From: Bradyrhizobium sp. CB82
GTDB lineage: Bacteria; Pseudomonadota; Alphaproteobacteria; Rhizobiales; Xanthobacteraceae
Assembly: GCF_029714405.1 (NCBI RefSeq)
Contig: NZ_CP121650.1
Span: 4,469,001-4,533,000 of the forward strand
Reading direction: 5' to 3'
Length of the DNA: 64,000 nucleotides
Both the position numbers and the translations under genes were made by a program. This document shows positions 1-9,747 of the stretch, one piece after another (positions within the stretch are counted from its first letter, which is position 1; each line of letters begins with the position of its first letter). The notes below the pieces were generated by a model that saw nothing but the letters and a program-made list of their open reading frames with translations, did not search any database and had not been told where the DNA came from.

Positions 1-239
1 AGACGAGCATAGTCCGCTGTGGGTCCAATCGCGTCGTTTGGGAAGTCGTCCCGTCATTTCCGGTCCACCCCGACAAGCGGACCATTGCACAGATCCGAAC
101 TTCGCAGTTGGCCAATTCGGACTCGAAAGACCCATCCGGGCGAGGTGGGCGATGCACGCCCGCAGGCTAGGCGATCTCGCCGTGACGCGCTATCCTTTCT
201 CCATATTATGTTACTTCTGCCGCAACTGACAGGTGACCC
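1..239. other. Window start, no supported gene
   Basis: Short open frames exist here, but none has a recognisable protein, a good ribosome binding site or a coding pattern that outlasts the overlapping frames. The stretch probably holds the upstream region of the hydrolase gene that begins at 240, and perhaps the tail of something outside the window. No terminator hairpin or repeat was seen. Confidence 0.4.
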
Positions 240-980
240 GTGGACAGCGATCCCTCACAGATCATCCCGGTTGGGCCAATTCCCTTTGAGCACGGCCTGC
301 CTCACTTCGCGCACAGCCTCATCAGAGGAAAGTCCAAGATCGTTGCGATCGGCTCATCGACGACAGCGGGCGAAGGCAACATCAAGCCCTACCCAGACCG
401 GCTCCCGGCGCTTCTTCAGGTCCCATATCCAAACGCCAAGATCACTATGGTCAACGAGGGAATTGGCGGCCAAGAAGCGCCGATCGAGCTCGAGCGGTTC
501 GATACCGATGTCATTGCCGAGAAGCCCGATCTGGTGATCTGGCAGGTCGGAACGAATGCAGTATGGCAAAGTCCGGATCTGAAGCCTCCACCTCCCACGT
601 TCAACGATACTACCAAGGCCATCCGCGATGGGCTTATCAAGCTGCGCGACGAAACGCAGGCCGACGTGATCCTGATGGACCTGCAATATCTGCCGGCGGT
701 CCTGACGCCCGCCAAGAAGGACAAGGCGATCACGATGGTCAAGGCAATCAGCAAGCTGGCGGCGGACGCCAACGGCGTCAATGTGTTCCACCGCTTTGCG
801 TTCATGGAGGGCTTACACGAGGTCGAGGGGGTCTCGTTCGACCGGATGGTCGACCCGGGGGATGAAACCAGACTGCACCAAAGCGACTGGGTCACGGATC
901 GTGTGACGCGGGCGCTGAAGGACGCGATCGTCGGCGGCGTCGACAAGGCATGGTCATTGTTAGCCGCGAACACCGACTAA
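240..980 (+). CDS. SGNH/GDSL-type hydrolase (esterase or acylhydrolase)
   Basis: A 246-residue protein starting with GTG. It has the layout of the SGNH hydrolase superfamily, which cleaves ester or acyl groups with a Ser-His pair. Block I is GSSTTAG at residues 38-44, with Ser40 as the likely nucleophile. A conserved Gly lies in NEGIGG around 72-77, block III reads GTNA at 104-107 in place of GxND, and a C-terminal His in LHQSDW near 213 would be the catalytic base. There is no clear signal peptide, so it may act in the cytoplasm. It stands alone, facing away from the leftward molybdenum hydroxylase operon. The substrate cannot be told. The fold assignment is fairly safe and the start is less so, because no strong ribosome binding site precedes the GTG. 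Confidence 0.75.
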   Translation: MDSDPSQIIPVGPIPFEHGLPHFAHSLIRGKSKIVAIGSSTTAGEGNIKPYPDRLPALLQVPYPNAKITMVNEGIGGQEAPIELERFDTDVIAEKPDLVIWQVGTNAVWQSPDLKPPPPTFNDTTKAIRDGLIKLRDETQADVILMDLQYLPAVLTPAKKDKAITMVKAISKLAADANGVNVFHRFAFMEGLHEVEGVSFDRMVDPGDETRLHQSDWVTDRVTRALKDAIVGGVDKAWSLLAANTD

Positions 981-1173
981 GGCGCATCACGCAGACATCG
1001 CGGCGCTCAGATCGAACCCGGTGTATGTTCGCCATGCTGCCGACAGCAGCACGAAAGCTGACCTTGCTGGAAATCCGCCCTGGGTCATGAGCCGTCGATG
1101 ATGACCAAGCGGGGCGACCTCCGCTTCAGCCTCGGAAGCCGGCGTTTATTAGAGTGCTTGCCCCAGCGGCTCA

Positions 1174-1791
1174 TCACGGCGCAGGGCACGCGGCGCCGGT
1201 CTTCACCCAGGCTTCAACCAGTGCGCCGGCCTGCGCTTGTGTGCCGGGTACCGGCGAACGGCCGAAGCCCGGCTTCCAGGCCCAGCCGACCAGCGTATCC
1301 TTGCCGATGTGGTCGATCAGCTCCTCCACCTTGCGGCCGCCGTTGCGCGCGGGATCCCTGATCTGCTCGCAGATCTCGCCGATGGTCTTGTCCTCCCATG
1401 CCATCTCGCGTGGGGCAAGATGCCATTCGGGATGGCCGGGGATACGGCCGGGCTCGAAATTGGCCTTCTGGTGGCAGGTGTGGCAGCGCATCGACTCCAG
1501 ACCATGACCATCGGCGCCGCGCGTGACCGGCGGCTGATGGAGATGCGGATTGTCGCCTTGCCGCGGGCTGTCGCCGGCGGGATGACAGTTGGTGCAGCGG
1601 GGATGCGTCAGCACCTTTCCGAGCTCGGTGAACATCGTCGCCGAGCGTTTCTCGGTGTCGGCAATGTCGGCAAAGCTCTCGGGCGAGGCCAGTGCATGGC
1701 TTGCCGTTTCCGAGGCCGCGTAGCCTGTGCAAAGGCTGCCGGCGAGCGCCGCGATCACGGCCATCGTCTTGAAGCGCGCGTCAGAGAACAT
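1174..1791 (-). CDS. Diheme c-type cytochrome subunit of isoquinoline-1-oxidoreductase-type operon
   Basis: A 205-residue protein with an N-terminal hydrophobic export segment (about residues 10-27) and two heme c attachment sites, CTNCH at 66-70 and CHTCH at 103-107. It should be a periplasmic diheme cytochrome. It is the last gene of a leftward operon, 8 bases after the 2Fe-2S subunit, which suggests it takes electrons from the molybdenum hydroxylase and passes them to the respiratory chain. The frame stays open far upstream, overlapping the neighbour, but the Met at 1791 just before the hydrophobic segment is the sensible start. The heme motifs are seen directly. The role as electron acceptor is inferred from the operon. 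Confidence 0.8.
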   Translation of the reverse strand: MFSDARFKTMAVIAALAGSLCTGYAASETASHALASPESFADIADTEKRSATMFTELGKVLTHPRCTNCHPAGDSPRQGDNPHLHQPPVTRGADGHGLESMRCHTCHQKANFEPGRIPGHPEWHLAPREMAWEDKTIGEICEQIRDPARNGGRKVEELIDHIGKDTLVGWAWKPGFGRSPVPGTQAQAGALVEAWVKTGAACPAP

Positions 1792-1799
1792 GGCTCGTG

Positions 1800-2324
1800 T
1801 CACTTGGTGGCGATGAGGTAGCGTTGTGAATCGGCCAGGATCACGTCGCGCACCGCCTCGTGATATTTGATGTAGCCGGTGCAGCGGCAGAGATGGCCGT
1901 CGAGCGCGTCGGCGATCGTCTGCTCCAGCGCGTCGCGGGCGACCGGCTTGCGCGCGAGGCGTTCGAGCAGGACCTGTCCCTCGTTGAGGAAGCCCGCCGT
2001 GCAGTAGCCGCACTGAAACGCGAAATGATCGATGAAGGCCCTTTGCAGCGCGGACAGCTCGCCATCTCTGGCGTGTCCCTCCACGGTGCGGATCGACTTG
2101 CCGTCGAAGTTCACGGCGGGCGCGATGCAGGTTGGGCTGGTGTAGCTGGTGCCATCGGGCTCGTCGACGATGATGGCGCAGCTCAGGCACTGCGCGGCGC
2201 CGCAGCCGAATTTCGTGCCGGTCATGCCGAGCATTTCGCGCAAGAAATCGTTCATCGAGAGGTCGTCGCGCACCTCCATCGGACCATGCTTCTGGCCGTT
2301 GATGGTGAGGCTAAGTGTCGTCAC
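1800..2324 (-). CDS. 2Fe-2S ferredoxin-like subunit of xanthine dehydrogenase family (IorA-like)
   Basis: A 174-residue small subunit of a molybdenum hydroxylase. It carries both iron-sulfur clusters of the family. The plant-type cluster uses Cys41, Cys46 and Cys49 (CGAAQCLSC) plus a later Cys, probably Cys66. The alpha-helical cluster uses Cys105 and Cys108 (CGYC) with Cys146 and Cys148 (CRC). It passes electrons from the molybdopterin cofactor to the partner cytochrome. The start is GTG and overlaps the stop of the large subunit in a GTGA arrangement, which indicates translational coupling. Length and order match isoquinoline 1-oxidoreductase alpha subunits. Other two-subunit hydroxylases such as nicotinate or aldehyde dehydrogenases share this layout, so the substrate is unproven. 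Confidence 0.85.
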   Translation of the reverse strand: MTTLSLTINGQKHGPMEVRDDLSMNDFLREMLGMTGTKFGCGAAQCLSCAIIVDEPDGTSYTSPTCIAPAVNFDGKSIRTVEGHARDGELSALQRAFIDHFAFQCGYCTAGFLNEGQVLLERLARKPVARDALEQTIADALDGHLCRCTGYIKYHEAVRDVILADSQRYLIATK

Positions 2325-5092
2325 GCGAGCACTCCCTTCAAAAGGCTTGGCGTCACCGGCAGCGCGCGGAAGCGGTGGCCGGTCGCATCATGGATGGCGT
2401 TGATGAGCGCAGGCACGATCGGGATCATCACGACCTCCGCCATGCCCTTCGGCTCTTCGTCCGGCGTCAACGGCTTCAGCATCTCGATCTCGAGATCGCG
2501 CAAGGGGAGGTCCGAGCCGCGCGCGACGAGGTAGCGCCCGAGATTCCATTCGCCGTTGCCCGGGCCGCCTTCGAAGGGCGGCAAGGTCTCGAGCAGGGCA
2601 TAGCCGACGCCCATCGCGAAGCCGCCATGGGCCTGGCCCATGACGACCTCGGGCACGAGCGCGGTGCCGCATTCGAACACGCTGTAGGCCTTGGCGATGC
2701 GCAAGGCGCCCGTCGCGCGCTCGATCTCGACACGGACGACCGCGCCGCACATCGAGGTGTAGGATGTGCCGATGCGGTTGTTGTCGGTCGGCGGAAACTT
2801 GACGTTGGTGCGGTTGATGCGCTCGAACCTGCCGTTCCCCCGGCGGATAGCGAGCGCGTCGATGTCGGCGCGATATTGCTCGCCGAACAGCGGGAAGCGC
2901 GCGCGCGACCAGGCCCAGCGGGAAAAGCTGTGCGCGACCGCGCCGGTGACGAAGCCTCGCGCATGGGCGGTTGCGGCGAGCGCCGGCAGCGCCAACGGCT
3001 CCAGGCCAGGCATGACGAGCTGGCCGTTCTCCCAGCGCGCGCTGGCCCATTGCCTTGCGCGTGCGTCGGTCTTCGGGATGTGCCAGAGCTCCAGCGCCGC
3101 CGGCCACAGGCCGAAGCGGAAGATCACGCGGGCAGCTTCCGCAGATGAATGCGTGCCGACATGGGCGCCGATCGAGGCTGATGTCGCCGAGCTGATCGCA
3201 GGCACCCAGCGCGGATTTCTCTCGGCGGCGTCCTGGGTCTTCTGATCCATCGTGTAGGGATCGCCGGAGGTGACGAGACCGAGCGCGTCGTAACTGTCGA
3301 CGCGGGCGACCGAGACCTCGTCGGCAATCGTGCCGAGATGGGTCGCGACGCGGTTGGCCAGTGCCGTCCCGATGCCGTTGCCCATCTCGACGTGGTCGCA
3401 GAAGATCGCGATCTTGCCGTCGGCGGTCAGCTCGACGCGCCCGAGCGAGCAATCCGCGCCGGAGCCGTAGTCCTTGGTCACGCAGGCGACGCCGGTGCCG
3501 ATCAGCCGGTCGGATGCGCCTTGTTTGAACTGCGCGCGCTGCTGCCAGATCGGATGCTTCTCGAGCTTGTCGAGGATTTCCGGCGTGCGGACCGAGACGA
3601 TATAGGGATTGCCGGTCATGGTCCGGCCGTTTTGCTTGAGCGCATTGCGCCGCCGGAATTCGATCGGGTCGAGCTTGAGCTCGCTTGCCGCCTCGTCGAT
3701 CAGCACCTCCAGCGCGGTCATGCTTTGCAGCGTGCCGTAACCGCGCATCGAGCCTGCTGTGACGCCGCGCGAATGCAGTGCCACGGTCGTAACGTCGACC
3801 TTTGGAATATCGTAGATGCCGATTGCAGCGGTGGCGGCGACCACGGCGACGTTGGCCGAGAGATTGGCGAGACCACCCCCGTCGAGCACGTGATCGGCGG
3901 CGAACGCCTTGATCGTCCCGCTCGCGCGATCGATGCCGATGCGCGAGCGCATCTTGATCGGGTGGCGCTTGATGCCGGCCTGGAACTGCTGGTAGCGGTC
4001 ATGGGCGAGCCGCACCGGCTTGCCGGGAAAGCAGATCGCCGCGAGCGCAACATAGAGTACGAACGGCGTGTGATCCCGCCCGCCAAATCCGCCGCCGACA
4101 TGGGCGAATTGCGCGTTGATATGGGCGGGCTTGTAGGGCGCGCGGGCCTTGGCCAAGAGATACGCGATCGACTTGGTCGCCTCATAAGGCGACTGTACGC
4201 CGAGCACCAGCTCGAGATTGCCGCCCCTGTTGTCGTACCAGGCGAGGCCGCTTTCGGGCTCGAGGAACATCGGATCGACCGATTGCGTCTCGAACTCGCG
4301 ATCCAGCACCAGCAGCGAGGAATCTTCCGCGCCAAGCGCGGCTCGGATCTGCTCTCCATGCTTTGCCGCCTTGGCGTAATCGGCCGGCATCTCCTTGGCG
4401 AGGGGTGACCACACCGGCAGCGCCGTGCTCTGCACCTTCTTGGGCGAGACCCAGCCTGCCTGGATCGGCGAATAGACGTCGGGCTTGTCGCGCGAAGCAC
4501 CCGCCACGCGCGTGAAGCGGAAGGAGCCGTAGTCGGGCGCGATCACCGGCCCGGTTTCCTCGCCGAACCGGACGAAGGTGCCGTCGCGCAGCGCGAGGCG
4601 TGCCTGATCGAAGGTGTCGAACGCCTCGAAGATCAAGAGCGCGACCGGCTGCCCCAGATAGAGCGGCGTCTTGCCGACCGGGCAGAACAGATCGCCGGCA
4701 TGGAATTCCGGCACCTGCGTTCCGATCCGATCGAGATCGTCGGCCGTGACGACGGCGGAAGGCTTGAGCGCGCCGCCGAGCCGCGCGAGGTCCATGCCGG
4801 TGTAGACATGCGTCGCGTCGTTGGCGCGGACCAGGATCGCGTGCGAGGTCGCCTGTGGCCAGCCCGGCATATCGTTGGCGCGGAAATCGGAGGCGTAGAG
4901 CTTTGCGCCCGTCACTTTGGCAACGCCGTCGACGCGGCCGGCACCCCGCGTGGCTGGATTGAAGTTGCCGCGTCCTGGCAGCGTCTCATGCGCGGCAAAG
5001 GGGGCATTCTTCGCCAAAGCAAGCTGCGACAGGCTGACGGAGATGCCTCCCGCCGACAACCACTTCACGAACTCGCGTCGCGAAGGCCGCAT
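2321..5092 (-). CDS. Molybdopterin-binding large subunit, xanthine dehydrogenase family (IorB-like)
   Basis: About 923 residues. The N-terminus has a twin-arginine export signal (SRREF at about residues 4-8, then a hydrophobic stretch and an Ala-rich cleavage region), so the folded enzyme is likely exported with its cofactor. A glycine-rich molybdopterin segment (HVGGGFGG) lies near residue 330. The protein hydroxylates a substrate, probably an N-heterocycle or aldehyde, with water as oxygen source. The upstream end allows three in-frame starts (5107 TTG, 5098 and 5092 ATG). I chose 5092 because an AAGGA lies about 7 bases ahead of it. It is the first gene of the three-gene operon and no FAD subunit is present, as in isoquinoline 1-oxidoreductase. 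The exact substrate is unknown. Confidence 0.85.
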   Translation of the reverse strand: MRPSRREFVKWLSAGGISVSLSQLALAKNAPFAAHETLPGRGNFNPATRGAGRVDGVAKVTGAKLYASDFRANDMPGWPQATSHAILVRANDATHVYTGMDLARLGGALKPSAVVTADDLDRIGTQVPEFHAGDLFCPVGKTPLYLGQPVALLIFEAFDTFDQARLALRDGTFVRFGEETGPVIAPDYGSFRFTRVAGASRDKPDVYSPIQAGWVSPKKVQSTALPVWSPLAKEMPADYAKAAKHGEQIRAALGAEDSSLLVLDREFETQSVDPMFLEPESGLAWYDNRGGNLELVLGVQSPYEATKSIAYLLAKARAPYKPAHINAQFAHVGGGFGGRDHTPFVLYVALAAICFPGKPVRLAHDRYQQFQAGIKRHPIKMRSRIGIDRASGTIKAFAADHVLDGGGLANLSANVAVVAATAAIGIYDIPKVDVTTVALHSRGVTAGSMRGYGTLQSMTALEVLIDEAASELKLDPIEFRRRNALKQNGRTMTGNPYIVSVRTPEILDKLEKHPIWQQRAQFKQGASDRLIGTGVACVTKDYGSGADCSLGRVELTADGKIAIFCDHVEMGNGIGTALANRVATHLGTIADEVSVARVDSYDALGLVTSGDPYTMDQKTQDAAERNPRWVPAISSATSASIGAHVGTHSSAEAARVIFRFGLWPAALELWHIPKTDARARQWASARWENGQLVMPGLEPLALPALAATAHARGFVTGAVAHSFSRWAWSRARFPLFGEQYRADIDALAIRRGNGRFERINRTNVKFPPTDNNRIGTSYTSMCGAVVRVEIERATGALRIAKAYSVFECGTALVPEVVMGQAHGGFAMGVGYALLETLPPFEGGPGNGEWNLGRYLVARGSDLPLRDLEIEMLKPLTPDEEPKGMAEVVMIPIVPALINAIHDATGHRFRALPVTPSLLKGVLA

Positions 5093-5220
5093 GATCATTT
5101 CCTTCAAATTTTCAAAGGCGTGATGAAGGCGACGCGATCAACGCCAGCAATGCGCTGCAACGCTAGCGTGTGATTCGTCATGCGACAATAGACAGGATAG
5201 GACTTACCAACGAATGAAGA

Positions 5221-5241
5221 CGGCCGCGGCGAGGCGGCCGC
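5221..5241 (-). terminator. Possible terminator hairpin after the 5270-6361 gene
   Basis: Perfect 7-base arms CGGCCGC and GCGGCCG with a 6-base loop lie just past the stop of the secreted protein gene. There is no clear run of T on the minus strand, so termination is only a guess. Confidence 0.35.
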
Positions 5242-5269
5242 CATATTTGTTCCCTGTTTTCGACCGGCG

Positions 5270-6361
5270 CTATTTGAGGTCGGCGATCGTCGCGGGGCCA
5301 GGGCCCGGCGTGACCAGGGTGGGCCACTGCTTGGAGCCGAAGGGAACCAGCGGGGGCAGGAACGGCGTCATGCCGCGCTTTGCCGTCTCGGCGATGATTG
5401 CGGCGCGCGCATCGCCCCCCATCAGCTCGTAATCCATCAGGTGATAATTGCCGAAGAACAGCGCGCCAACCGAGCGGTCGGCGATGATCCGCGTCAGTGC
5501 TTCCAGCATGTCGGCCGGCGTCGTCGTGAAGGACACGGTCTCGATCAGCAGCAAGCGTGTGTTGATGGCTTCGGGGCCGAAGAACTGCGCGAGCACGCTG
5601 AAGATCACGTTGTTCTGGCGCGCGACATAGATTGTGTTGCTGGCAGCATAGGTCTTCTCCCAATCGGGGCCGAGCTGGGCCTTCCAGTCTGCGAGCACGC
5701 CCATCCAGTGCGCGACCTGGGTCTGGGCCGCCCAGGCGACGTTTTTGGCGAGGAACGGCGCCTGCTTCTTGCCGAACGCCTCGAGCTTGGCGAAGGGAAT
5801 GGCACCATTTGCGAGGCACTCGTCCATGAAGGCGATGTTGTTTTGCAGAATGGTGCGGCTGTTGTCGCGCCAGTCGGCCTGCATCGGCGTCGCGTCGAGA
5901 GCGTCGAGCGCCGACTGCATCCGGCTGCGATAGGCCAGCATCGCGCCGCGCCACGATTTGTTGTCGGGATTGTCGACATAGGGACCAACGACCTCGGCCA
6001 GCGCCATGGTGCTGTGGCCGACCGATTTCAGGAGTTGATAGACGACGGGCACCTGCGGCGCATCGAGCGGCGGCTGGCCCGGCCGGTAGAGGATCAGGCG
6101 GCCACCGGCGCCCGAGAACAGGCCGAGGATCACCGGATGCTTGTCGAGGATGTTCTTCTGGAACACCTTTGCGGCGTCACCGTAAAGATCGAACATGGCC
6201 GTGTTCAGCGCGATCACGTCCCTGGTCGCGACATCGCCAGGCGCGGCCGCGCTCTTGCCGGAGATCGGCGCCATGTAGTCGGGCAGGGTCTGGGCGGTTG
6301 CGGCTCCAACGCTGCCAAGCATCAGCGCGGCAGCCACGGCAAGGCGAAAATGATGGTTCAT
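5270..6361 (-). CDS. Secreted protein of unknown function
   Basis: A 363-residue protein with a Sec signal peptide (hydrophobic stretch in the first 24 residues, ending in an Ala-Thr-Ala-Gln-type cleavage region). I recognise no catalytic motif or named family. The mature part is mostly helical in character, with many Trp and Tyr residues. The start at 6361 is preferred over the upstream Met codons because GGGGAA sits about 8 bases ahead and the signal peptide follows at once. It lies 177 bases upstream of the molybdenum hydroxylase operon on the same strand. Co-transcription is possible, but a weak hairpin between them argues against it. I cannot suggest a function. Confidence 0.7.
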   Translation of the reverse strand: MNHHFRLAVAAALMLGSVGAATAQTLPDYMAPISGKSAAAPGDVATRDVIALNTAMFDLYGDAAKVFQKNILDKHPVILGLFSGAGGRLILYRPGQPPLDAPQVPVVYQLLKSVGHSTMALAEVVGPYVDNPDNKSWRGAMLAYRSRMQSALDALDATPMQADWRDNSRTILQNNIAFMDECLANGAIPFAKLEAFGKKQAPFLAKNVAWAAQTQVAHWMGVLADWKAQLGPDWEKTYAASNTIYVARQNNVIFSVLAQFFGPEAINTRLLLIETVSFTTTPADMLEALTRIIADRSVGALFFGNYHLMDYELMGGDARAAIIAETAKRGMTPFLPPLVPFGSKQWPTLVTPGPGPATIADLK

Positions 6362-6553
6362 TGGCATTCCCCGGGGCATTTCCAACATTACGTTACGTCA
6401 ACACGCGCCCGTTAGATCCGGCAGGCGCAGCGCGGTTTTGGCGCAAAATTGCTAAGGATTCGTCAGGGACGCATGAACCCGGGGCGGCCGGGCTTCCCCT
6501 GGGCGCCAGCATGGACTAAGAGGCGGCAACGCAAATTCCCCCAAAAAGACCTC

Positions 6554-8176
6554 ATGATCCGCCTCGACAACGTCAGCAAGCAAGCCGGCCACCAAATCCT
6601 TTTCATCGAAGCCTCCGCAGCGCTCAACAAGGGTGAGAAAATCGGCCTCGTCGGCCCCAACGGGGCCGGCAAGACCACGCTGTTCCGCATGATCGCGGGC
6701 CAGGAACTGCCCGACGAGGGCCAGGTCTCGATCGATCGCGGCATCACCATCGGCTATTTCAGCCAGGATGTCGGCGAGATGAGCGGCCGCAGCGCCGTGG
6801 CTGAAGTCATGGATGGAGCGGGGCCGGTCAGCGTGGTCGCGGCCGAGCTGCGCGAGCTCGAGGCTGCGATGGCCGATCCCGATCGTGCCGACGAGATGGA
6901 GGAGATCATCGCGCGCTATGGCGAGGTGCAGCATCATTTCGAGGAACTCGACGGCTATGCGCTGGACGGCCGGGCGCGCGAGGCCTTGGCGGGCCTCGGC
7001 TTCAGCCAGGAGATGATGGAGGGCGACGTCGGCGCGCTCTCCGGCGGCTGGAAGATGCGCGTCGCGCTGGCGCGCATCCTCCTGATGCGCCCCGATGTGA
7101 TGCTGCTCGACGAGCCGAGCAACCATCTCGATCTGGAAAGCCTGATCTGGCTGGAAAAGTTTTTGCGCGACTATGAAGGCACGCTGCTGATGACCTCGCA
7201 TGACCGCGAGTTCATTAACCGGGTGATAGCCAAGGTGATCGAAATCGATTCCGGCTCGCTCACCACTTACACCGGCGATTACGAGTTCTACGAGCAGCAA
7301 CGTGCGCTGAATGAGAAGCAGCAGCAGGCCCAGTTCGAGCGCCAGCAGGCGATGCTCGCCAAGGAGATCAAGTTCATCGAGCGCTTCAAGGCGCGCGCGT
7401 CGCATGCCGCGCAAGTTCAGAGCAGGGTGAAGAAGCTCGACAAGATCGAGCGGGTCGAACCGCCGCGCCGCCGCCAGACCGTCGCCTTCGACTTTCTGCC
7501 TGCGCCGCGCTCGGGCGAGGACGTCGTGGCGCTGAAAAACGTCCATAAGGGTTACGGCAGCAAGCGGATCTATGACGGGCTCGATTTCATGATCCGCCGC
7601 CGCGAGCGCTGGTGCGTGATGGGCGTCAACGGCGCCGGCAAGTCGACCTTGCTCAAGCTCGTGGCCGGTGCGAGCGATCCCGATCATGGCACGGTGGCGC
7701 TCGGGGGCAGCGTCAAGATGGGCTATTTCGCGCAGCACGCGATGGACCTGCTGGACGGCGACCGCACCGTGTTCCAGTCGCTGGAGGACGCGTTCCCGAC
7801 TGCAGGGCAGGGGTCGTTGCGCGCGCTCGCCGGCTGCTTCGGTTTCTCCGGCGACGACGTCGAGAAGCGCTGCCGCGTGCTCTCCGGCGGCGAGAAGGCG
7901 CGCCTCGTGATGGCCAAGATGCTGTTCGACCCGCCGAACTTCCTGGCGCTGGACGAGCCGACCAACCATCTCGATCTCGCCACCAAGGAGATGCTGATCA
8001 CGGCGCTGTCGGATTTCGAAGGCACCATGCTGTTCGTCTCGCATGACCGGCACTTCCTCAGCGTGCTCTCCAACCGCGTGCTGGAGCTGACGCCCGAGGG
8101 CATTCACCAATATGGCGGCGGCTACACCGAATACGTCGCCCGCACCGGCCAGGAAGCGCCGGGATTGCGGAGCTAG
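6554..8176 (+). CDS. ABC-F family ATPase (ribosome-associated, Uup/EttA-like)
   Basis: A 540-residue soluble protein with two ATP-binding cassettes and no membrane segments, the mark of the ABC-F family, whose members act on ribosomes rather than as transporters. The first cassette has Walker A GPNGAGKTT at about 34-42, signature LSGGWKMRVALARIL and Walker B LLDEPSNHLDLES. The second has GVNGAGKST, LSGGEKARLVMAKM and ALDEPTNHLDLAT. Between the two lies a charged, Gln-rich linker typical of the P-site tRNA interaction motif region. The frame is open upstream to 6449, but the Met at 6554 begins the family's usual N-terminus. Which ABC-F subfamily it belongs to cannot be decided without a tree. 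Confidence 0.9.
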   Translation: MIRLDNVSKQAGHQILFIEASAALNKGEKIGLVGPNGAGKTTLFRMIAGQELPDEGQVSIDRGITIGYFSQDVGEMSGRSAVAEVMDGAGPVSVVAAELRELEAAMADPDRADEMEEIIARYGEVQHHFEELDGYALDGRAREALAGLGFSQEMMEGDVGALSGGWKMRVALARILLMRPDVMLLDEPSNHLDLESLIWLEKFLRDYEGTLLMTSHDREFINRVIAKVIEIDSGSLTTYTGDYEFYEQQRALNEKQQQAQFERQQAMLAKEIKFIERFKARASHAAQVQSRVKKLDKIERVEPPRRRQTVAFDFLPAPRSGEDVVALKNVHKGYGSKRIYDGLDFMIRRRERWCVMGVNGAGKSTLLKLVAGASDPDHGTVALGGSVKMGYFAQHAMDLLDGDRTVFQSLEDAFPTAGQGSLRALAGCFGFSGDDVEKRCRVLSGGEKARLVMAKMLFDPPNFLALDEPTNHLDLATKEMLITALSDFEGTMLFVSHDRHFLSVLSNRVLELTPEGIHQYGGGYTEYVARTGQEAPGLRS

Positions 8177-8253
8177 CATTCCCGTACGCGCCTTGACGCG
8201 TTGATGCGTCTCGCTACGCTCGCCCGGCTTTTTGGAATGCGGGAGTTGCGAGA

Positions 8254-9744
8254 ATGGGCGGTTTGGTGATCAGGGGCGGCCGGGTGGTCGATCCTGCCAG
8301 CGGGATGGATGCTGTCGGCGACGTGGCTGTCATGGACGGCCGGATCGCCGCGGTCGGCACTTCCCTTGGCGACGCCGAGCGGACGATCGATGCGACTGGC
8401 CTCGTGGTGGCGCCAGGCTTCATCGATCTGCATGCGCATGGCCAGTCGATCCCCGCCGATCGCATGCAGGCGTTCGACGGCGTGACGACGACGCTGGACC
8501 TCGAGGCCGGTGTGCTGCCGGTCGTTGCCTGGTATCGCAAACAGGCCGCGAAGGGACGCGTGCTCAACTACGGCGCCTCCACCAACTGGGCCTTCGCGCG
8601 TATCGGCGCGATGACGGGCTCCAACTCGGAAAGCTCGCTGGAGGCGTTCGGCAATGCCATGCGCGATCGCCGCTGGATCGACAACGTGGCGAGCGACACT
8701 GAGGTGGACGGCATCCTCGATCGTCTGGCGGGTGGGCTGAACGAAGGCGGCATCGGCATCGGCATCCTCAACGCCTACGCCCCCGGCGCTGGCGTGCAGG
8801 AGCTCACTGCGGTTTGCCAACTGGCGGCCGCGCATGACGTGCCGACCTTCACCCACGTCGCCTTCATGTCGCGCATCGATCCGGAAAGCGCGGCCGAGGC
8901 CTATATCCGCCTGATCGGCTATGCCGGCGCCACCGGCGCGCATATGCACATCTGCCACTTCAACTCCTCCAGCAAGACCGACATCGAACGTTGCGTGAAG
9001 CTGGTGGCCAAGGCGCAGGCGCAGGGGCTTCCGATCACGGTCGAAGCCTACCCTTACGGCACCGGTTCGACCGTGCTCGCAGCCGCGTTCTTTAGCGATC
9101 CCGAATTCGTGGCGCGCAACGGCACCGGCTACGACTCGGTACAGCGGGTTGCTGACGGAAGGCGCTTCCGCGATCGGGAGGAGCTGCTGGCGGCGCAGGC
9201 CGCGGAGCCCTCCACGCTGGTGCTCTGGCACATCCTCGATATCGAGAACAACGCACACCACCGCGATCTCCTGGACATGTCGGTGCTGTATCCCGGCGGC
9301 GCGATCGCGTCCGACGCCATGCCCTGGACGCTCTCCGATGGCCGCACCTACACTGGCGATGCCTGGCCGCTGCCCAAGGACGCCACGTCCCATCCGCGCT
9401 CGGCCGGCTGCTTCACGCGTTTCATCCGCGAATGGGTACGGGAGCGTCGCACGGTGTCGCTGCTGGAGGGCGTACGCAAATGCGCGCTGATCCCGGCGCA
9501 GATTCTCGAGCACACCACGCCCGCGATGCGTGCCAAGGGACGGCTCGCAGCCGGCGCCGATGCTGACATCGTGGTGTTCGACTACGAGACGCTGACCGAC
9601 CGGGCGGAATTCTCCGCGATGAATCGTGCGTCGGAAGGCGTGCGCTACCTCGTGGTCAGCGGTCATCCGCTGATCACCGATGGCGTGCTGGATGTGGCGG
9701 CAAGGCCCGGCCGGCCGGTGCGCCGGCCCGTTGCCGAGGGCTGA
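8254..9744 (+). CDS. Amidohydrolase family protein (N-acyl-D-amino-acid deacylase-like)
   Basis: A 496-residue metal-dependent hydrolase with the amidohydrolase beginning ([10 protein letters not shown]), then the metal-binding [10 protein letters not shown] around residues 57-65. A later His-rich strand ([10 protein letters not shown]) near 230 fits further metal ligands, and a C-terminal [14 protein letters not shown] segment closes the small beta domain. This order matches D-aminoacylase and N-acyl-D-glutamate deacylase proteins, which remove acyl groups from D-amino acids. GGGAG lies about 9 bases before the ATG. Only 3 bases separate its stop from the COG0523 GTPase start, so the two are surely one operon, which hints at a metal-delivery link. 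The true substrate is not shown. Confidence 0.85.
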   Translation: MGGLVIRGGRVVDPASGMDAVGDVAVMDGRIAAVGTSLGDAERTIDATGLVVAPGFIDLHAHGQSIPADRMQAFDGVTTTLDLEAGVLPVVAWYRKQAAKGRVLNYGASTNWAFARIGAMTGSNSESSLEAFGNAMRDRRWIDNVASDTEVDGILDRLAGGLNEGGIGIGILNAYAPGAGVQELTAVCQLAAAHDVPTFTHVAFMSRIDPESAAEAYIRLIGYAGATGAHMHICHFNSSSKTDIERCVKLVAKAQAQGLPITVEAYPYGTGSTVLAAAFFSDPEFVARNGTGYDSVQRVADGRRFRDREELLAAQAAEPSTLVLWHILDIENNAHHRDLLDMSVLYPGGAIASDAMPWTLSDGRTYTGDAWPLPKDATSHPRSAGCFTRFIREWVRERRTVSLLEGVRKCALIPAQILEHTTPAMRAKGRLAAGADADIVVFDYETLTDRAEFSAMNRASEGVRYLVVSGHPLITDGVLDVAARPGRPVRRPVAEG

Positions 9745-9747
9745 AGC

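Noticed and set aside
5178..6415. Several long plus- and minus-strand frames overlapping the secreted protein gene
   Set aside because: They are shadows in high-GC coding DNA. The minus-strand frame with a signal peptide and ribosome binding site is the real one.
6452..8179. A 575-codon minus-strand frame across the ABC-F gene
   Set aside because: Antisense shadow. The plus frame has all ABC motifs.
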